A stretch of 64,000 nucleotides of DNA from Phalacrocorax aristotelis (taxonomy: Eukaryota > Chordata > Aves > Suliformes > Phalacrocoracidae). Below are positions 10,872 through 47,985 of the stretch, piece after piece. Under the pieces are notes generated by a model. It made no database searches, was not told where the DNA came from, and saw nothing but the letters and a program-made list of their open reading frames with translations. Made by a program: the position numbers and the translations under genes. Location: assembly GCF_949628215.1 (NCBI RefSeq), contig NC_134276.1:130448125-130512124 (forward strand). The letters run 5' to 3'. Positions within the stretch are counted from its first letter, which is position 1, and every line of letters begins with the position of its first letter.

Positions 10872-11160
10872 TTCACAGAATGGCTGAGGTTGGAAGGGAG
10901 CACTGGAGGTCATCTGGTCCAACTCCCCCTGCTCAAGCAGGGCCACCTTGAACAGGCTGCCCAGGACCGTGTCCAGATGGTGTTTGAGTATCTCCAAGGA
11001 TGGAGACTCCATAGCCTGTCTGGGCAACCTGTACTAGTGCTCACATGTTCTCACAGTAAAAATGTGTTTCCTGATTTTTTTTTTAAATTTAATTTTTATT
11101 AAAAAAAGTGTTTCCTGTTGTAGCTCTTCCCTTTTCTGCTGGGGTCATGAAATGTTGAGG
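10872..11160 (-). repeat. CR1 LINE 3' fragment
   Basis: The run from TCACAGAATGGCTGAGGTTG through the CAGGCTGCCCAGGACC and TCTGGGCAACCTGTACTAG segments is the reverse complement of the CR1 3' UTR and the end of ORF2. It is truncated and interrupted near 11074-11107 by an AT-rich insertion. Confidence 0.85.
11064..11117. other. AT-rich insertion in CR1 flanked by a 10-base direct repeat
   Basis: GTGTTTCCTG occurs at 11064-11073 and again at 11108-11117, around 34 bases of nearly pure A/T. The flanking CR1 sequence continues on both sides, so the repeat looks like a target-site duplication or a local duplication. Confidence 0.7.
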
Positions 11161-13059
11161 CAGTGGTGCCTTGCCACTAAGGCTGTGTGCAGCAGCTGAG
11201 CAAGGCCGTGGCCTGCTTTTGCTATCCCATACGTGCTCTCAACAACCCTCTTGCACCTGTCTCTGCGCCTTGTTCTGCTAGCTTAACTAAAGCAAACCCA
11301 GATTATTCTCTGTGGAACAGCTAAAAGACTATCACAAATGATATTACAAGATATGGCTGTGGGTCAGTGCAGAGAGGCATCAATGCATGGAGAAAGTGGT
11401 ATTTAGGGAAAGTAATAATTGCTTGTCTGAGCATGCTAAATTAACTATCTGCTTGCTGCCACAAACTAATTTGATCTCCCAGGACCCATTTCCTCAGCTA
11501 ATTGGAACCTGAGTTGCCACACATGTAAATTCTCCCTTGAAGCTGCACTTTTTTCAAGCCAGTTGAGCAAATGGTTCAGGGTGGGTTGTGGATGAGTGCA
11601 GTGCCTCTAGTATTTTAGGCCAGCCTCAGATTGATGCTTCCGGCACCTGCCACAGCCCTTTCCTTTCTGGATGAGTGTGTCTGATGCCACATCCCTGCAG
11701 ATTTGAGTGTGGTGCTTGGGGAAGGGCTGCCCTACTTTTCTCTCTCGTTATTTGCAGAATTCTCCAAGCTGTTTTCTTGCAAGGGATGAAGGTGCTATGC
11801 TACTAGAGGTGGGATTGGTTTGAGGCAGTGGTGCATAGAGGAAAGAAAGGGGAGTTTCCCTTCAGAAATGTAGGGTGAAGACTGGAGAGTCAATGGAACT
11901 TTACCCGTGACTGATGTGTTGCCACCCATGTCTGCTTCAGTGATGAGTCTATAGCAAAAGAAACTCAAGCCTGCAGGTCACTGGATGCTAATTTAGGTCC
12001 CAAACAGAAAACAAGCTTTTCCTCTCAGCCTATGAAACATTTAGACCTCATTTATCCCTGGATCAGTCTGATTAAATCAGCTTCTCTGGCAAATTGATTC
12101 TCCTGAATGTCCTTTTCTGAGCTGGCTATTTTAGAGTAAACATCTCCCTGTAGGTTTTAAAATGTAATACTTTGCTCAAAGCTGATGCCTTTTTTCCCCC
12201 CAAGGATCTGGTGCAGATCCAAAACTGATGACGAATGTAACTGACTGAAGCTACATCTTGCAGTGCTACATTTCCTTCTCTCTTGGAAAATTGACGATTG
12301 CTTCTCTTGAGAAGGAAGAAACTTAGATCCTCGTGGCAGCAAGCTTAGTAACTGTTTCACAGCAGTACATGCTAAAGCACAGGCCTGACGTTTGGGGTGC
12401 CTGGACCATGCTCCTGGTTTCCAGCCTACTTGGGGTTTTGCTTTCTGCCCCACCCCGTGGAACTCACCACCTGGGGATAAGGCTTGCATACTCCAATGAA
12501 TTTTGAGGTCTTTCACGATGTTGTCTGCACTTGAGCTTTCTTCCAGGTACCTTCCCAGGAGCAAATGCCTGGACTGGCCAGACAAGCCCTTTCACATTTG
12601 CTATGCTGCAAGTTAGCACTTAACTAGGGACAGAATTTGTCAAATGCTGACAAGTCGATGTTGAAGGATGGCCAGAGCATGGGGTTGGAAAGGAAGCTTT
12701 CCCTCACTTAGCAGTGAAGTGTTTTGGATTCTCCAACCTTTTCTAATTTGAAGTCTGCTTTTCTGACAACCAAGTCTCTCCTTGGCAACCCTCCACAAAG
12801 CAGCAGGTTGAAATGGCCTGGTCTAACAGAAGGCTTAGGTCTGCTAGAGCCTTCAGCTCTGTTTGGAAAACAGAGAGTATAAAATGCTTTGTTGACCCCT
12901 AGTTTCTCTCTGTGAAAAATGCACTGGGTTGTGTTTCCAGGAGGTCCTGTGAACAGGGCTGGCTGTTGCCTCGTATCTGCACCAGGTACAGCGTTCACTC
13001 CAACGACACATAGTGAGAGCAACTCAAGTACTTCAGCTTCAGTGTGTCACCAGGAAAGC

Positions 13060-13065
13060 TTTAAT
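13060..13065 (-). terminator. possible HGD polyadenylation signal ATTAAA
   Basis: On the minus strand ATTAAA lies about 205 bases past the HGD stop. It is the nearest acceptable hexamer I noticed in a suitable place. No canonical AATAAA was seen closer, so this is a tentative end of the HGD transcript. Confidence 0.35.
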
Positions 13066-13268
13066 TAGATACTTGAAAGTTAACAATAATGGTGGGTTTT
13101 TTACTGCATTCCCAAATTACATAGGGATGATCATTTTTGCATCTTGGTGGCTGCTGGAAATACCATTCTCTGCTGGAGCACTCTGCATTGCCTGAATCGA
13201 CTGTGCAACCACACGTAGGTATGCTGGATTTCCATGTCTTCATTCATGTATTACAAGCAAGAAATATT

Positions 13269-38614
<25,346 letters not shown>

Positions 38615-38830
38615 ACTCCTCCTGGTCCTCCTGCTCTTGGAGCAGACTCAAACCCCAAGCAAGTATCTGGCCGAAGCGGCCTGCCAAGCAGAGCCTGCTA
38701 GCTGGTTGACCGAGCCGGGCTGGTGGCAGGCTGACAGTGCTGGAAGTGAGAAAGTCCAAGGGAATTTTCAACCTGTTTGCTCAGCCCAGTCTGTGTTTAA
38801 CCAAACACCAGCCCTTTTCTGCAGTACCAA
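38615..38830 (-). promoter_or_regulatory. putative HGD 5' UTR and proximal promoter with forkhead-like sites
   Basis: Upstream of the HGD start there is a TATA-less region. It carries TGTTTGCTC (38774-38782 on +, a FOXA-type match) and the inverted pair TGTTT-AACC-AAACA (38794-38807). These lie about 160-195 bases from the start codon, where liver promoters often hold FOXA sites. The transcription start cannot be placed from sequence. Confidence 0.4.
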
Positions 38831-39413
38831 CCCCAGGATCGATTTGAAGATAATAAATGCGGGGTGATGGGGACTGAGTTTCCTCATGGCTCCTTTTCCT
38901 CCTCAGATGTCAGAAAAGGGGTCGTAGTTCCCACATACGGGGGGAAAAAAGAACAAGGTGTTTAAAACCAAAGAAAAGCTATTTTTGCAACTATTTTATA
39001 AGCTTCTTTCATGAATTATACTTCTAGCAATTTTCATATACAACCCTCTAAATGTGTAACAGATGTTTGTTCATTATGTTTCTGAGCTGTGTTACATTGG
39101 GGATAGAAAGGATCACATCCCATCTTAGTGAAGGTAGTGATATTTGTGAAACACTGTGTGGCAACATTACACAGCAGTTTGGGGCCAAAAGTTGGGGAGG
39201 ATTTTGTATTCCTGTGATTAGAGCTAGTGAGGGGAACTTATAAATTCTGAAATATTAATATTTTTCAAGAAAGCTGTTGCTGAGGAAGGAGCAGCAGCAA
39301 GCATTTAGCTACAGAATACTAATGAAAGTAGCTCTGCATTTTCAGAAGTTGCAGAAAAAAAATCAATTTATTTTATTTGATTTTTTTGACTTTGAATTCT
39401 CATCAATCCTCCT

Positions 39414-39453
39414 CACACACACACACACACACGCACACACACACACACACACA
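39414..39453 (+). repeat. (CA)n microsatellite
   Basis: About 20 CA units run with a single CG interruption. It is likely polymorphic. Confidence 0.95.
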
Positions 39454-39892
39454 AAGAAAAGGAAATATATTTTCCCCCTTTCTGTGACCTGCTCTACTAT
39501 AAGTCCTGCCAGGAAGAAATCTCTAGGAGGCACACATTGAAATTTAAACATGACCCTGGAGTTAATGTCTCCTCCTCTCCTAGAGCATCCTGGAAGCCTT
39601 CCCTCCCCAAAGCAGTTACCAGTTCGCGTGGCCCCCACAGCAGCCAGTGAGTGCTCAGGCTGCAAGAGGTGACCTTAGGAGGTCTTAATTGTTTTGTCTT
39701 CTCTAAAACTGGTACCTCCTTACACCACCTTAAGTAATACGTCAGAGCCACCAAAAGCTGCCACTTTTTAAGGTCTAGCAAACAAGGCTGGCTGCTACAA
39801 GGGAGAAGATGGGGTGTATGAAGAGGCAGTGGTTATTGGTGGGGAAGAGGGAGAGCTAGTTTTCTTTAGCTGTCCCCCCTGATCTTAGGGTC

Positions 39893-40030
39893 ACAGGGTC
39901 ATAAGATAATTCAGATCAGAAAGGTCTTCAGAAGGTCACTAGTCCAAGCTTCAGCTCAAAGCAGGGCCAGTTCTGAGATCAGCCCAGGTTGCTCAGGACC
40001 TTATCCAGTCTTGTCTTGAATTGAATGAAG
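39893..40030 (-). repeat. old CR1 LINE 3' fragment
   Basis: CAGATCAGAAAGGTCTTCAG, GGTCACTAGTCCAAG and CAGGTTGCTCAGGACCTTAT follow the CR1 3' end in reverse orientation but with many differences. It is an older subfamily copy. Confidence 0.6.
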
Positions 40031-41309
40031 CACAGATACAGCCCTGGAGACATGACATGCAGGGGAATTGCTTGGAAATGGAGATAGAGAGCTGCAGGTG
40101 AAGGCTTGTCTGGAAAGTATCAAGATTTATTTATTGGCAGCACCACTGGAGCTGGTGCCCCACAGCCAACAAGCAAGAGTGTTGCAGAGAGATGACCTAG
40201 GAAAGCAAGTGTCCCGTCCTTTCCTAAACTCTACTGGGACTTTTTGCCTTCTTGGGAGCCACCTTGATCCACTGCCTCCAAGTCCCCTAGCTTAGGGATA
40301 GTTCAGGCACTGAGCTGGACTCCTCTGATTTTGTGACACTAATGATTTTATCACAGAGTTACCAGGAACAGATTCAGCTAACCTGGCTATACAGTATTAG
40401 GTAATGTTTTCTCTAAAACAGATCAAAACTTAGCCCCATTACAATGTAGGTGGGCTGAGGATGAGTACATCTAGGAAATTCCATCATTTTATTACAGCAG
40501 TACCTGAGAGTCTTGAACTGTAGACCTGGACTCCCTTGTGTTAGGCTATAGAAGAATATAGACTGAGTAATCTCTGAGTTATAAGCCTTCTTTAGGTCTC
40601 TGTTACTGCTTTCCATCTTTCCATTTGCCCATGAAGGCTTTCTCCATACCCTGGCCTCTTCCACCTTTGCCATTGCACCAGCAATGAGAAATTCTCCAGC
40701 TCAAGGCAGAGATTGCGAATATGTTAGCTCACCCTGAAGGAGTGATTCATCATTGCCAAAGAAATAAAGTACCCAGCACCTGCCACCTACCCTTGAGACT
40801 CCTTTCCTACCAGACAAGATTTAAGAGTAAAAAGTTCATCTCACTTGTTTTCTGTTTGACAACAGTTTGGAAACTGAACTTGCAAAGTTTTGGGAGTTTC
40901 CAAGATTCCCTTCCCCTGAGCCATGGAGCAGGAGGGATAACATCACATTTTAGCTTACATTCCCCTTTGAGAACCTACATTTCATCTTGCTCACACCTCC
41001 TTACTGGCCCTGCTCTCTTGTTTTCTTCTTGTGGGACAGGTAAAAGTAAAGGTGTTGCATTATAATTATGCACAGACCTACTTCCTGCTTGTTCTTGTTT
41101 CCTAAGAAAGGATGAAGTATTATCACTTTACTCACTTGACAGCTATGTAAATGGTTGAAAGCTTATTAGGCTGCCTAACCTTGCTTTTCCATTCCGAACA
41201 GGGAAAACATTATTTAATGGGACACTGTTGAACTGACATTTGATTTATTGACCTCCAAATTATATGAAATACAGAAAAGAACATTTCTTAACACTTCTGT
41301 GGCATTTCT

Positions 41310-41512
41310 GACCTAGCCCATCCCATTTAAGAGAGAAATCATAAATCCATGCTGACTACTCTGGATCATCTTCATGTCCTTCATGTGTCTGGAAATGGTT
41401 TCCAGGATTAGTTGCCTTGGAGGGATGGAGCATCCTTTCTCAGGGATGGAGGTGAGGCTGACAGGCCTGTAGTTCTGTGGGCTTTCCTTTTTGTCCTTAA
41501 ACATCAGTATTA
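41310..41512 (-). repeat. CR1 LINE reverse-transcriptase fragment, inverted 5' part
   Basis: The minus-strand translation reads KDKKESPQNYRPVSLTSIPE then ILETISRHMKDMKMIQSSQH, a typical CR1 RT segment (NYRPVSLTS and SSQHGF motifs). It abuts a CR1 3' end in the opposite orientation at about 41513, suggesting one insertion with an inverted 5' part. Confidence 0.75.
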
Positions 41513-41697
41513 AGTGGTGGTCAAACACTGGAATAGGTTGCCCAGAGAGGTTGTGTATTCTCCAGCTGTGAAGGTATTCGAAATACAACTGGACATGGTC
41601 CTGGGCAACCTACTCCAGCTGACCCTGCTTGAACAGGAGGGTTGGACTAGGTGATCTCCAGAGGTCACTTCCAACCTCAGTGATTCTGTGATTTGCT
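41513..41697 (+). repeat. CR1 LINE 3' end
   Basis: The plus strand reads from AAACACTGGAATAGGTTGCC to TTCCAACCTCAGTGATTCTG and GATT, the end of ORF2 followed by the CR1 3' tail. Confidence 0.8.
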
Positions 41698-44600
41698 TAA
41701 ACAATCCATTTAGTTAGTTGCAGCAGCTCTGAAATATATATCTTATGAGACATTAAGTATTGATGTGCTTCATTAATATTTTAGCAACTGTCTTCATTAT
41801 CACATAAATATGATTCAGAAGCACAATGAATTTTTATCACATGAACACGATTCATAAACACAGTGAATTAGGAGTGGAAGCATGAGCATTAAAAGCATTG
41901 TCTTCTCAGCTATCTTTCTGGGTTTATAATATCAGTTTATGGTTTCACGTGGCCTTTACTCCAAAGAGATTACAGCTGAAATACATAACAAGACCCAAAA
42001 GAGATATACAGAAAAGCACAAGACATCAATGCAACAGTATTTGCTACCACATGATGGATATGCAACTCTATGGTACCTACATACCAGCAGCTTATTAGAT
42101 GTAAACTGTTCTCACAGGCATCATGATGGAGATATGCAAGGAGATCATCTAAGTCAGAGAGGCAGAATGAAAGAAAGTATGAAGGAGCTTACTTGAAAAT
42201 TGAACAGCTTGAAAATGGCATCCGGTGTTCAACCTCTTAGTGGTGAATGAAAGATGAGGAGAAAAATGGAAGAAGCCTTTCAAATAGAAGATGAAGCAGA
42301 TTATATTTGATCCAACAGACAAAGGGGACTCAAATAATTCAACTTCAGAGCACGTGCATTAAAAGGCCTTTCAGTTCCTGCCAAATAATTTAAAAGTTCG
42401 GGTGGTGGGCCGCTGCATGGGTGAATGACCTGGGTTCCTGAGAGGAAAGGGAGAGACAAGGGACAGTAGTCCCTTTGCTTCCCAATGTTCTCCATTGGCA
42501 TTTTCCTATGCAATGCGTGTTTCATGCCACGAGGCAGAGGCGAGGCTGTATATTCTTCCCTCTCCCTTTACCTTAATACTTATCTGTTAGGGTATACACT
42601 TTCCAGAGCAGAGCCTACATCTTGATAAATTTCTACTCAGAGCTTCCCTACACAGTGCTTCCCAGCATGGACTATAGTCTGCCAGTGCTGCTATGATGAG
42701 TACAGCTCCCGGATTGCAGCTCACCATCACTTCGTGTAGAGGGTGGTTGTCCAATCCCAAAAGTACAGCTCTTCTGTTCTGTGTGTTTTGATCTGAACAT
42801 GTTCATAAGGCTTGGAAAAGGGAACCAACAGAACGAGCCAGCCACACGTTGACGCAGCAGCACAGAGCGACACTGATGGGTTTTGCCACTGGTGAAGGCA
42901 ACAAGCCCTACCAGAAAGCTGGCATGATGTCTTCAGCTAGATGTCACAGAACAGTCAGAACCACAACGGATGTCACCTTGGAGTGAATGATTTGAAACAT
43001 CCGGAATTTTACTCTGGTAAACTGCCAGATGTGGCATGTGTGCACAACGTATGTAAGAGGCAACCGAGAGAGACAGATCCTTTCTGATGTAGCTGTGGAC
43101 CTGCTGTGGCAGCATCCCACTGCTTTTCACAGTTTCTTGTTTCTAAAAGGACCAACATCTTCTCCTAACTACCCTTGTCCAGCTAAAATGCATTCACTGA
43201 TGTACATATTTATTAATGTATTCATTCACTCTTGTCTCTATGACCTGAGCTTCCCCAACTGGCGTTTCTTCTCTGTTTGTTAACCCTTTGCACACTGCCA
43301 AATCGGGCAGGAGCTCTCTAGAGCAGCTGTCTTTGTTTATCTGCTAGTGTACTACTTAGTACCAGAGGATTTAATCTCTTTTTTGAACTTTTCCTTATAA
43401 TATAAGACAATAAAGCAATAATATTTATACTTTTTTATTACTGCCAATGGCTTTGTGGCAAAAGATGGTCTTTTTAATAACATGTACTCTTTTGTAGAGT
43501 GGGTCTTATGAAATATGTCCTTGTCATTTTTCTGGGGCCATTCAGCAGCAGATGACAGACAGGTTAATCATTATAACTTATTTTGTAGGAAAGGTCATCA
43601 AAGTTGTCTGCAGTGGAAAGAACACACTCCTTGTTGCCAAAAAGCAGATGCTGCATGAAAAGAGGCTGGAGAAGCCACCTGTTCACCTTGATGTGAGGCT
43701 TCTGCTTTCAGGAGTCAGGAGAAAATTTAGTCACCTTGCCCTGTCCTGTCCTTCCCTACTTTCAAGCAACAGCTAAGTGGGGTGTGTGTTAATTTTGGAC
43801 AGTCACTGGATTTTGCGATCTGACCTTTTGTTCATCAAGGGTAGGACAGCCCATCACACCCATGTAAGCCACAGCAGAACAAGCCTCAGGAAGAGAGGAT
43901 GATCTCAGACAGCAAGATAAAAACTCTGAACGCAGTCCTAGCCTACAAAGCTACTGGGCCTCCTTGTCCTTTGATAAATCTTTAACCCAGAGCCAGCAGT
44001 GTGTTTGCACTTTGTAAATGTTAACTTTCAGGTCAAAGGGAACATAGATGTGCATGGGTTAATCACACACTATTTCACTTCGTGCTCCTTCTGCTAGTCA
44101 AAAGAAACGACTGAACTTCGAGTTGGATTGCCCACACAGCCCAGCCTTTCATTTGGTTGATCTAGTGAAGAAAGAGAGTGTATTTTTATTTATGAGCTTG
44201 TCTTGCATTCCACATCTTTTTGAGAGGAGTCCATGGTGGTATGCTGAGAAGGAATTTCCCCATGCGATTTCAGTAGGTATGGAATCAGAGTTTCTGTGCG
44301 TTGATAAGCCCAAGGGGCACAACAAGCTGTATCTCAGTGATATAATGACAAAGCAGGAAAGAGAAAGCACATTTCTGTACTTAATAGTATTTGCAGCAGG
44401 GGTTGGCTAAGCAGCTAAACTGCCAAAGCTAGATTTCACAGCCTCTTTGGTGCCACAGATAGCTCTGATCATTTAAACCAACTTCCTTACACACATACTG
44501 GGGTACTTTTCTTCAAAGCTCTGTTAAAGCACATCTTTCAGAAACCCACTAATTTTACCCTGAAAAACCCCAAACAATGACAGGTCTGCTTTCTTCGATT

Positions 44601-45999
44601 AACCATTTCAGGTGTCATTACTCTCACTGTTCGGGAACTACATCTAATTTCAAGATCCGTTTAGACTCAGTTCCTGAGAATCAGTTTATTGCAGCTTTGC
44701 CTGCACAGTTGGAAAGCCTTTACACTGCTCATACACCCATGGTTAGCCATGAAGACTCTTCTTAACTTCTTCAGTGGGTATTGTCATGTATCATAAAGAA
44801 ACATTTTCCCCATCTACTGATCAGATGTTAGAATAAACCCACAGTAGCGCAAGTGGGTAATATTCAGAACAATACTTTTGGCTACGTTATCAGGCCCTCG
44901 CTAGGTAGGAGAGCTTTGCAGTTGGATGTCTGAAATTAAAGAGGATTGGGACTGATTTTCTTCTCCTTTCACTCTCCTACCTGACACTTCCCTGATGTTT
45001 TCTGCAAAACCAGTGTCTGTCTGAGGACCACGCACAGTGCTGCAGCAAAGCACAGACTAAGGAAAGCTTTACCTCTGAGCACTTTCTGGTAACTTGCCAG
45101 CCAGTGACAGGTTTATCAATAATGATAGTGGCTTTTTGTCAAAAAAAACTAGTGTGCTAAGCCACAGACTTGTTCAACCCTATGAAGGAATCAAAGTCAC
45201 TGGCGTCCTCGTAAGGAAAGTGAGACAGGAACATGACTTCTAATGGGAAGAGCTGACTAACAAAATAAATAGAAGGATTAAGCTCCTTTTGCTGAAAAGC
45301 AAAAGCAGGTTTTTGATCAGCAAAGTCTGTCACCTCCTTATCAACTGAGAAATGAGGATTCAAGCCCCGACTTCGCTATACCTCACTGAAAAATCTATTG
45401 ACTGCAGGCTACTACACAGCAGTTCATATCTCATTTGTGGTAAATGAGAACATACTGCAGCTGCCTCTGCAAATATTATTAATAATGAAAATTTGTATTA
45501 AGGATGCACCCAAAACCCCATTATTGGATAGGTTTCATATGCTTAAAGCCAGAGACACCTTTGCTAAAGCCTGCTGCAAGGAGCAGGCAATCCTGTTGCT
45601 ACAAGAACAAAAACATATCCTCAAGAATTTAAGGTCACTGTATACATGGGTTTCCTACTTCTCCGTGTGGAAATCAAGAGGGGCAGATTTGGGGGACATC
45701 CCAAATTCAGGACATATTCGTGTTTCTGACTATGTCCTCAGTCATCAAACTGGTCATAAATCAACCAGCAAGCTCTGCTGAACCCCTTGGGAAAAAAGGA
45801 GGCTGATTGGTTGATATACATTTGACCTGGGTGTGCATGGGAAGTCTAACACATCTCAAATGTACCTGCATGAGCCATCTTCGCTGACACCTCTGGTACA
45901 CAGCACCTGGGCATATATTTCTGCCTGGGAAATAACACAGAGAGATTGAGTAGTTTCACTTTAAAGGAACTGGGTAAAAGTGCTTTGATGTTAAATGCG

Positions 46000-46340
46000 T
46001 CTGTCTGAGACAGACGGAAGAAGGAGAGATGTAGGAAAACAGAGAGACAGACATATGCACAGAGAGGTAAACGGAGAGACAGAGAGAGAAATCAAGTGGT
46101 ACAGCAAGAGAGACAAAGCACGGTGGAGAGAAACAGAGAGAAAAACAGGAAGAAAGGGGGAACCAGAGGGTGGAGCGGGTGAGCACAAAGGGAGGGGTCT
46201 TTGTGACCCCGGTGACACCAGGGGCTCGGACAGGTGAGACATGGGAACTGGGGAGAGAAAGGGGGTAGAAATTGGGAGACAGGGAGCTGGAAGGACAGAG
46301 AAAGGGGGGCATTGGTGGACACAGGCAAGACAGGCAGAAG
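46000..46340 (+). repeat. purine-rich GAGA/ACAGAG low-complexity tract
   Basis: The plus strand is dominated by GAGAGACAGA, AGAGAGAAA and GGGG-A words. This creates long accidental open frames on both strands. It lies in the HGD-RABL3 intergenic region. Confidence 0.8.
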
Positions 46341-47884
46341 GGTCATAGAGGGCATGGCAGGGAGCAGAGAAAATAAAGGTGAACCACACAGACCAAGGAG
46401 TGAAGTGGGGCACAGAGGAAGTGTTTGGTGCCACAGCCCCAAAATTGGGGTGAGCCTTTTCTGGGCAGCTGAAATAGGTGAGGTGCAAACAGCAATGCAA
46501 CTGCCTCTGGCTGCTTATGTACTCCTGGTTCTGATGAGAAGCTAGCACTTCTTTTAAGAATAAATGTAACTTCATCAACGTACATGACTCCATTATGCAT
46601 CGCCCTGTCCTAAGGGGAAAAATTATACATAATTGTGGTTACCTGCTGCAATTTAAACAAGTAAGATACTTAATTTGGACTGGAGACCTATTTGCATTAA
46701 AACAGCTAAGATTTTGGATTCACAACATTACATTAACACAGGTGTAAGACAACCACTACATTCAAGTCTGTGGTCCAAGAAATAAACAGGGTTTCGCTGG
46801 ACAATGAATATTTGGGAGAAAGATCAACACTGGGTTTTTTAATGACAATCTAAAACTGATGTTCAGACATTCCAAGATAGAAGCGAAGCAGGAGCATGGA
46901 AGGGATGGGGCAGTGAGTAAAGGTAAAGTCAATGAAAAGAACTGGGATGGTCATTCCGCATTGCCAGCTGCATCCTGATATTTGATACACACCACAGCAG
47001 GTGTGAGACACTCTTGCTCTGTACAATATAGGTACAACCAAGGTACGGTGCTTAACTGGTGGCACTTGTGTATGGAGCCTCTGTCTCTGATTAAAATAAA
47101 GAGGGAGATGTACCTAATCCCACACTACACCTAGCCAGGAGGTTAATGGTGCTTGCAACAGCTTCTGCCAGTTCCCATGGTTCGTCTTATTTCTAATTAT
47201 CAGCGCGTTCTGCCTCTGCATTACATTTAGGAAAACAGAAGCTACTACTCCAAACAATATCATATGGAGCTCTTTCACTGTAGCAGTGTGTGCCAGCCAT
47301 GGAGGCGTGAAAACTACAAAACAGGGACACTGCAATTATCCAAACCCAAGCATGGAAAAACCATGAGGTTTCAGGATTATATTTAAACATAACTTGAATA
47401 TGCTAATAGCCTTAACTCGTCCCTGATGACATACTAAAAGAAGTAAAGTAGGTAAAATACATGGAAAATGCCACACGGGTGTTTTACAAAGCAATCTATT
47501 CTGATCAGGGAACACAAATGCTGAAGCACTGTAATCCTGGTCAGACGGCTCTGCAACCTTTTTTCAGGGCTTCTGATGAAACAGCACAGAAATTTAGCCT
47601 TTACCCTTTAGAATTATAACCAAATGACAGCTACCTAAAGGACTTCAGTGCATTAAAACTAACTACTGAAGTTAAATGATTTGTTTATGTAGGCCAGTGA
47701 AGGCTGGTGACATCAGAATAAATACTGTAACAACACAAACAGCTTGGAACAACTCTGGTACTCATTTTCTTCAAGTTAAACATCCAGACTAAAATTAAGA
47801 AGGGTAAACTCTTTAGTTCCCAATGTATTGAAAGCACTCCAATTTGATAAACAGATACATCAGAGCCTTGCCTCCAGGGAAGCC

Positions 47885-47985
47885 TCCTTTACTTTGCAGA
47901 TGGGACAGTGAGACTGACCACGTAGTCACTTGTCAGACCACGCAGCGGGTCAATTCAAGAGCGGATGGAGATATCCTGGGAGGGG
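47885..47985 (+). repeat. MIR-like ancient SINE fragment
   Basis: CTTTGCAGATGGGACAGTGA, GACTGACCACGTAGTCACTT and GTCAGACCACGCAGCGGGTC follow the order of the MIR consensus (TTTACAGATGAGGAAACTGA, AGTGACTTGCCCAAGGTCAC). Confidence 0.5.

Larger units (their letters stand above)
9775..13059. other. intergenic region between convergent NDUFB4 and HGD
   Basis: The region is about 3.3 kb long. It holds the CR1 fragment at 10872-11160 and otherwise nothing recognised. Both genes read into it. Confidence 0.65.

Noticed and set aside
10860-11102. 80-codon plus-strand open frame
   Set aside because: It is the antisense of a CR1 3' end.
41313-41588. 91-codon minus-strand open frame with reverse-transcriptase motifs
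   Set aside because: It is not a gene. It runs across the junction of two CR1 pieces of opposite orientation.
45991-46593. 200-codon minus-strand open frame rich in Ser, Leu, Pro and Cys
   Set aside because: It is produced by the purine-rich low-complexity tract. Both strands are open and the composition is repetitive.
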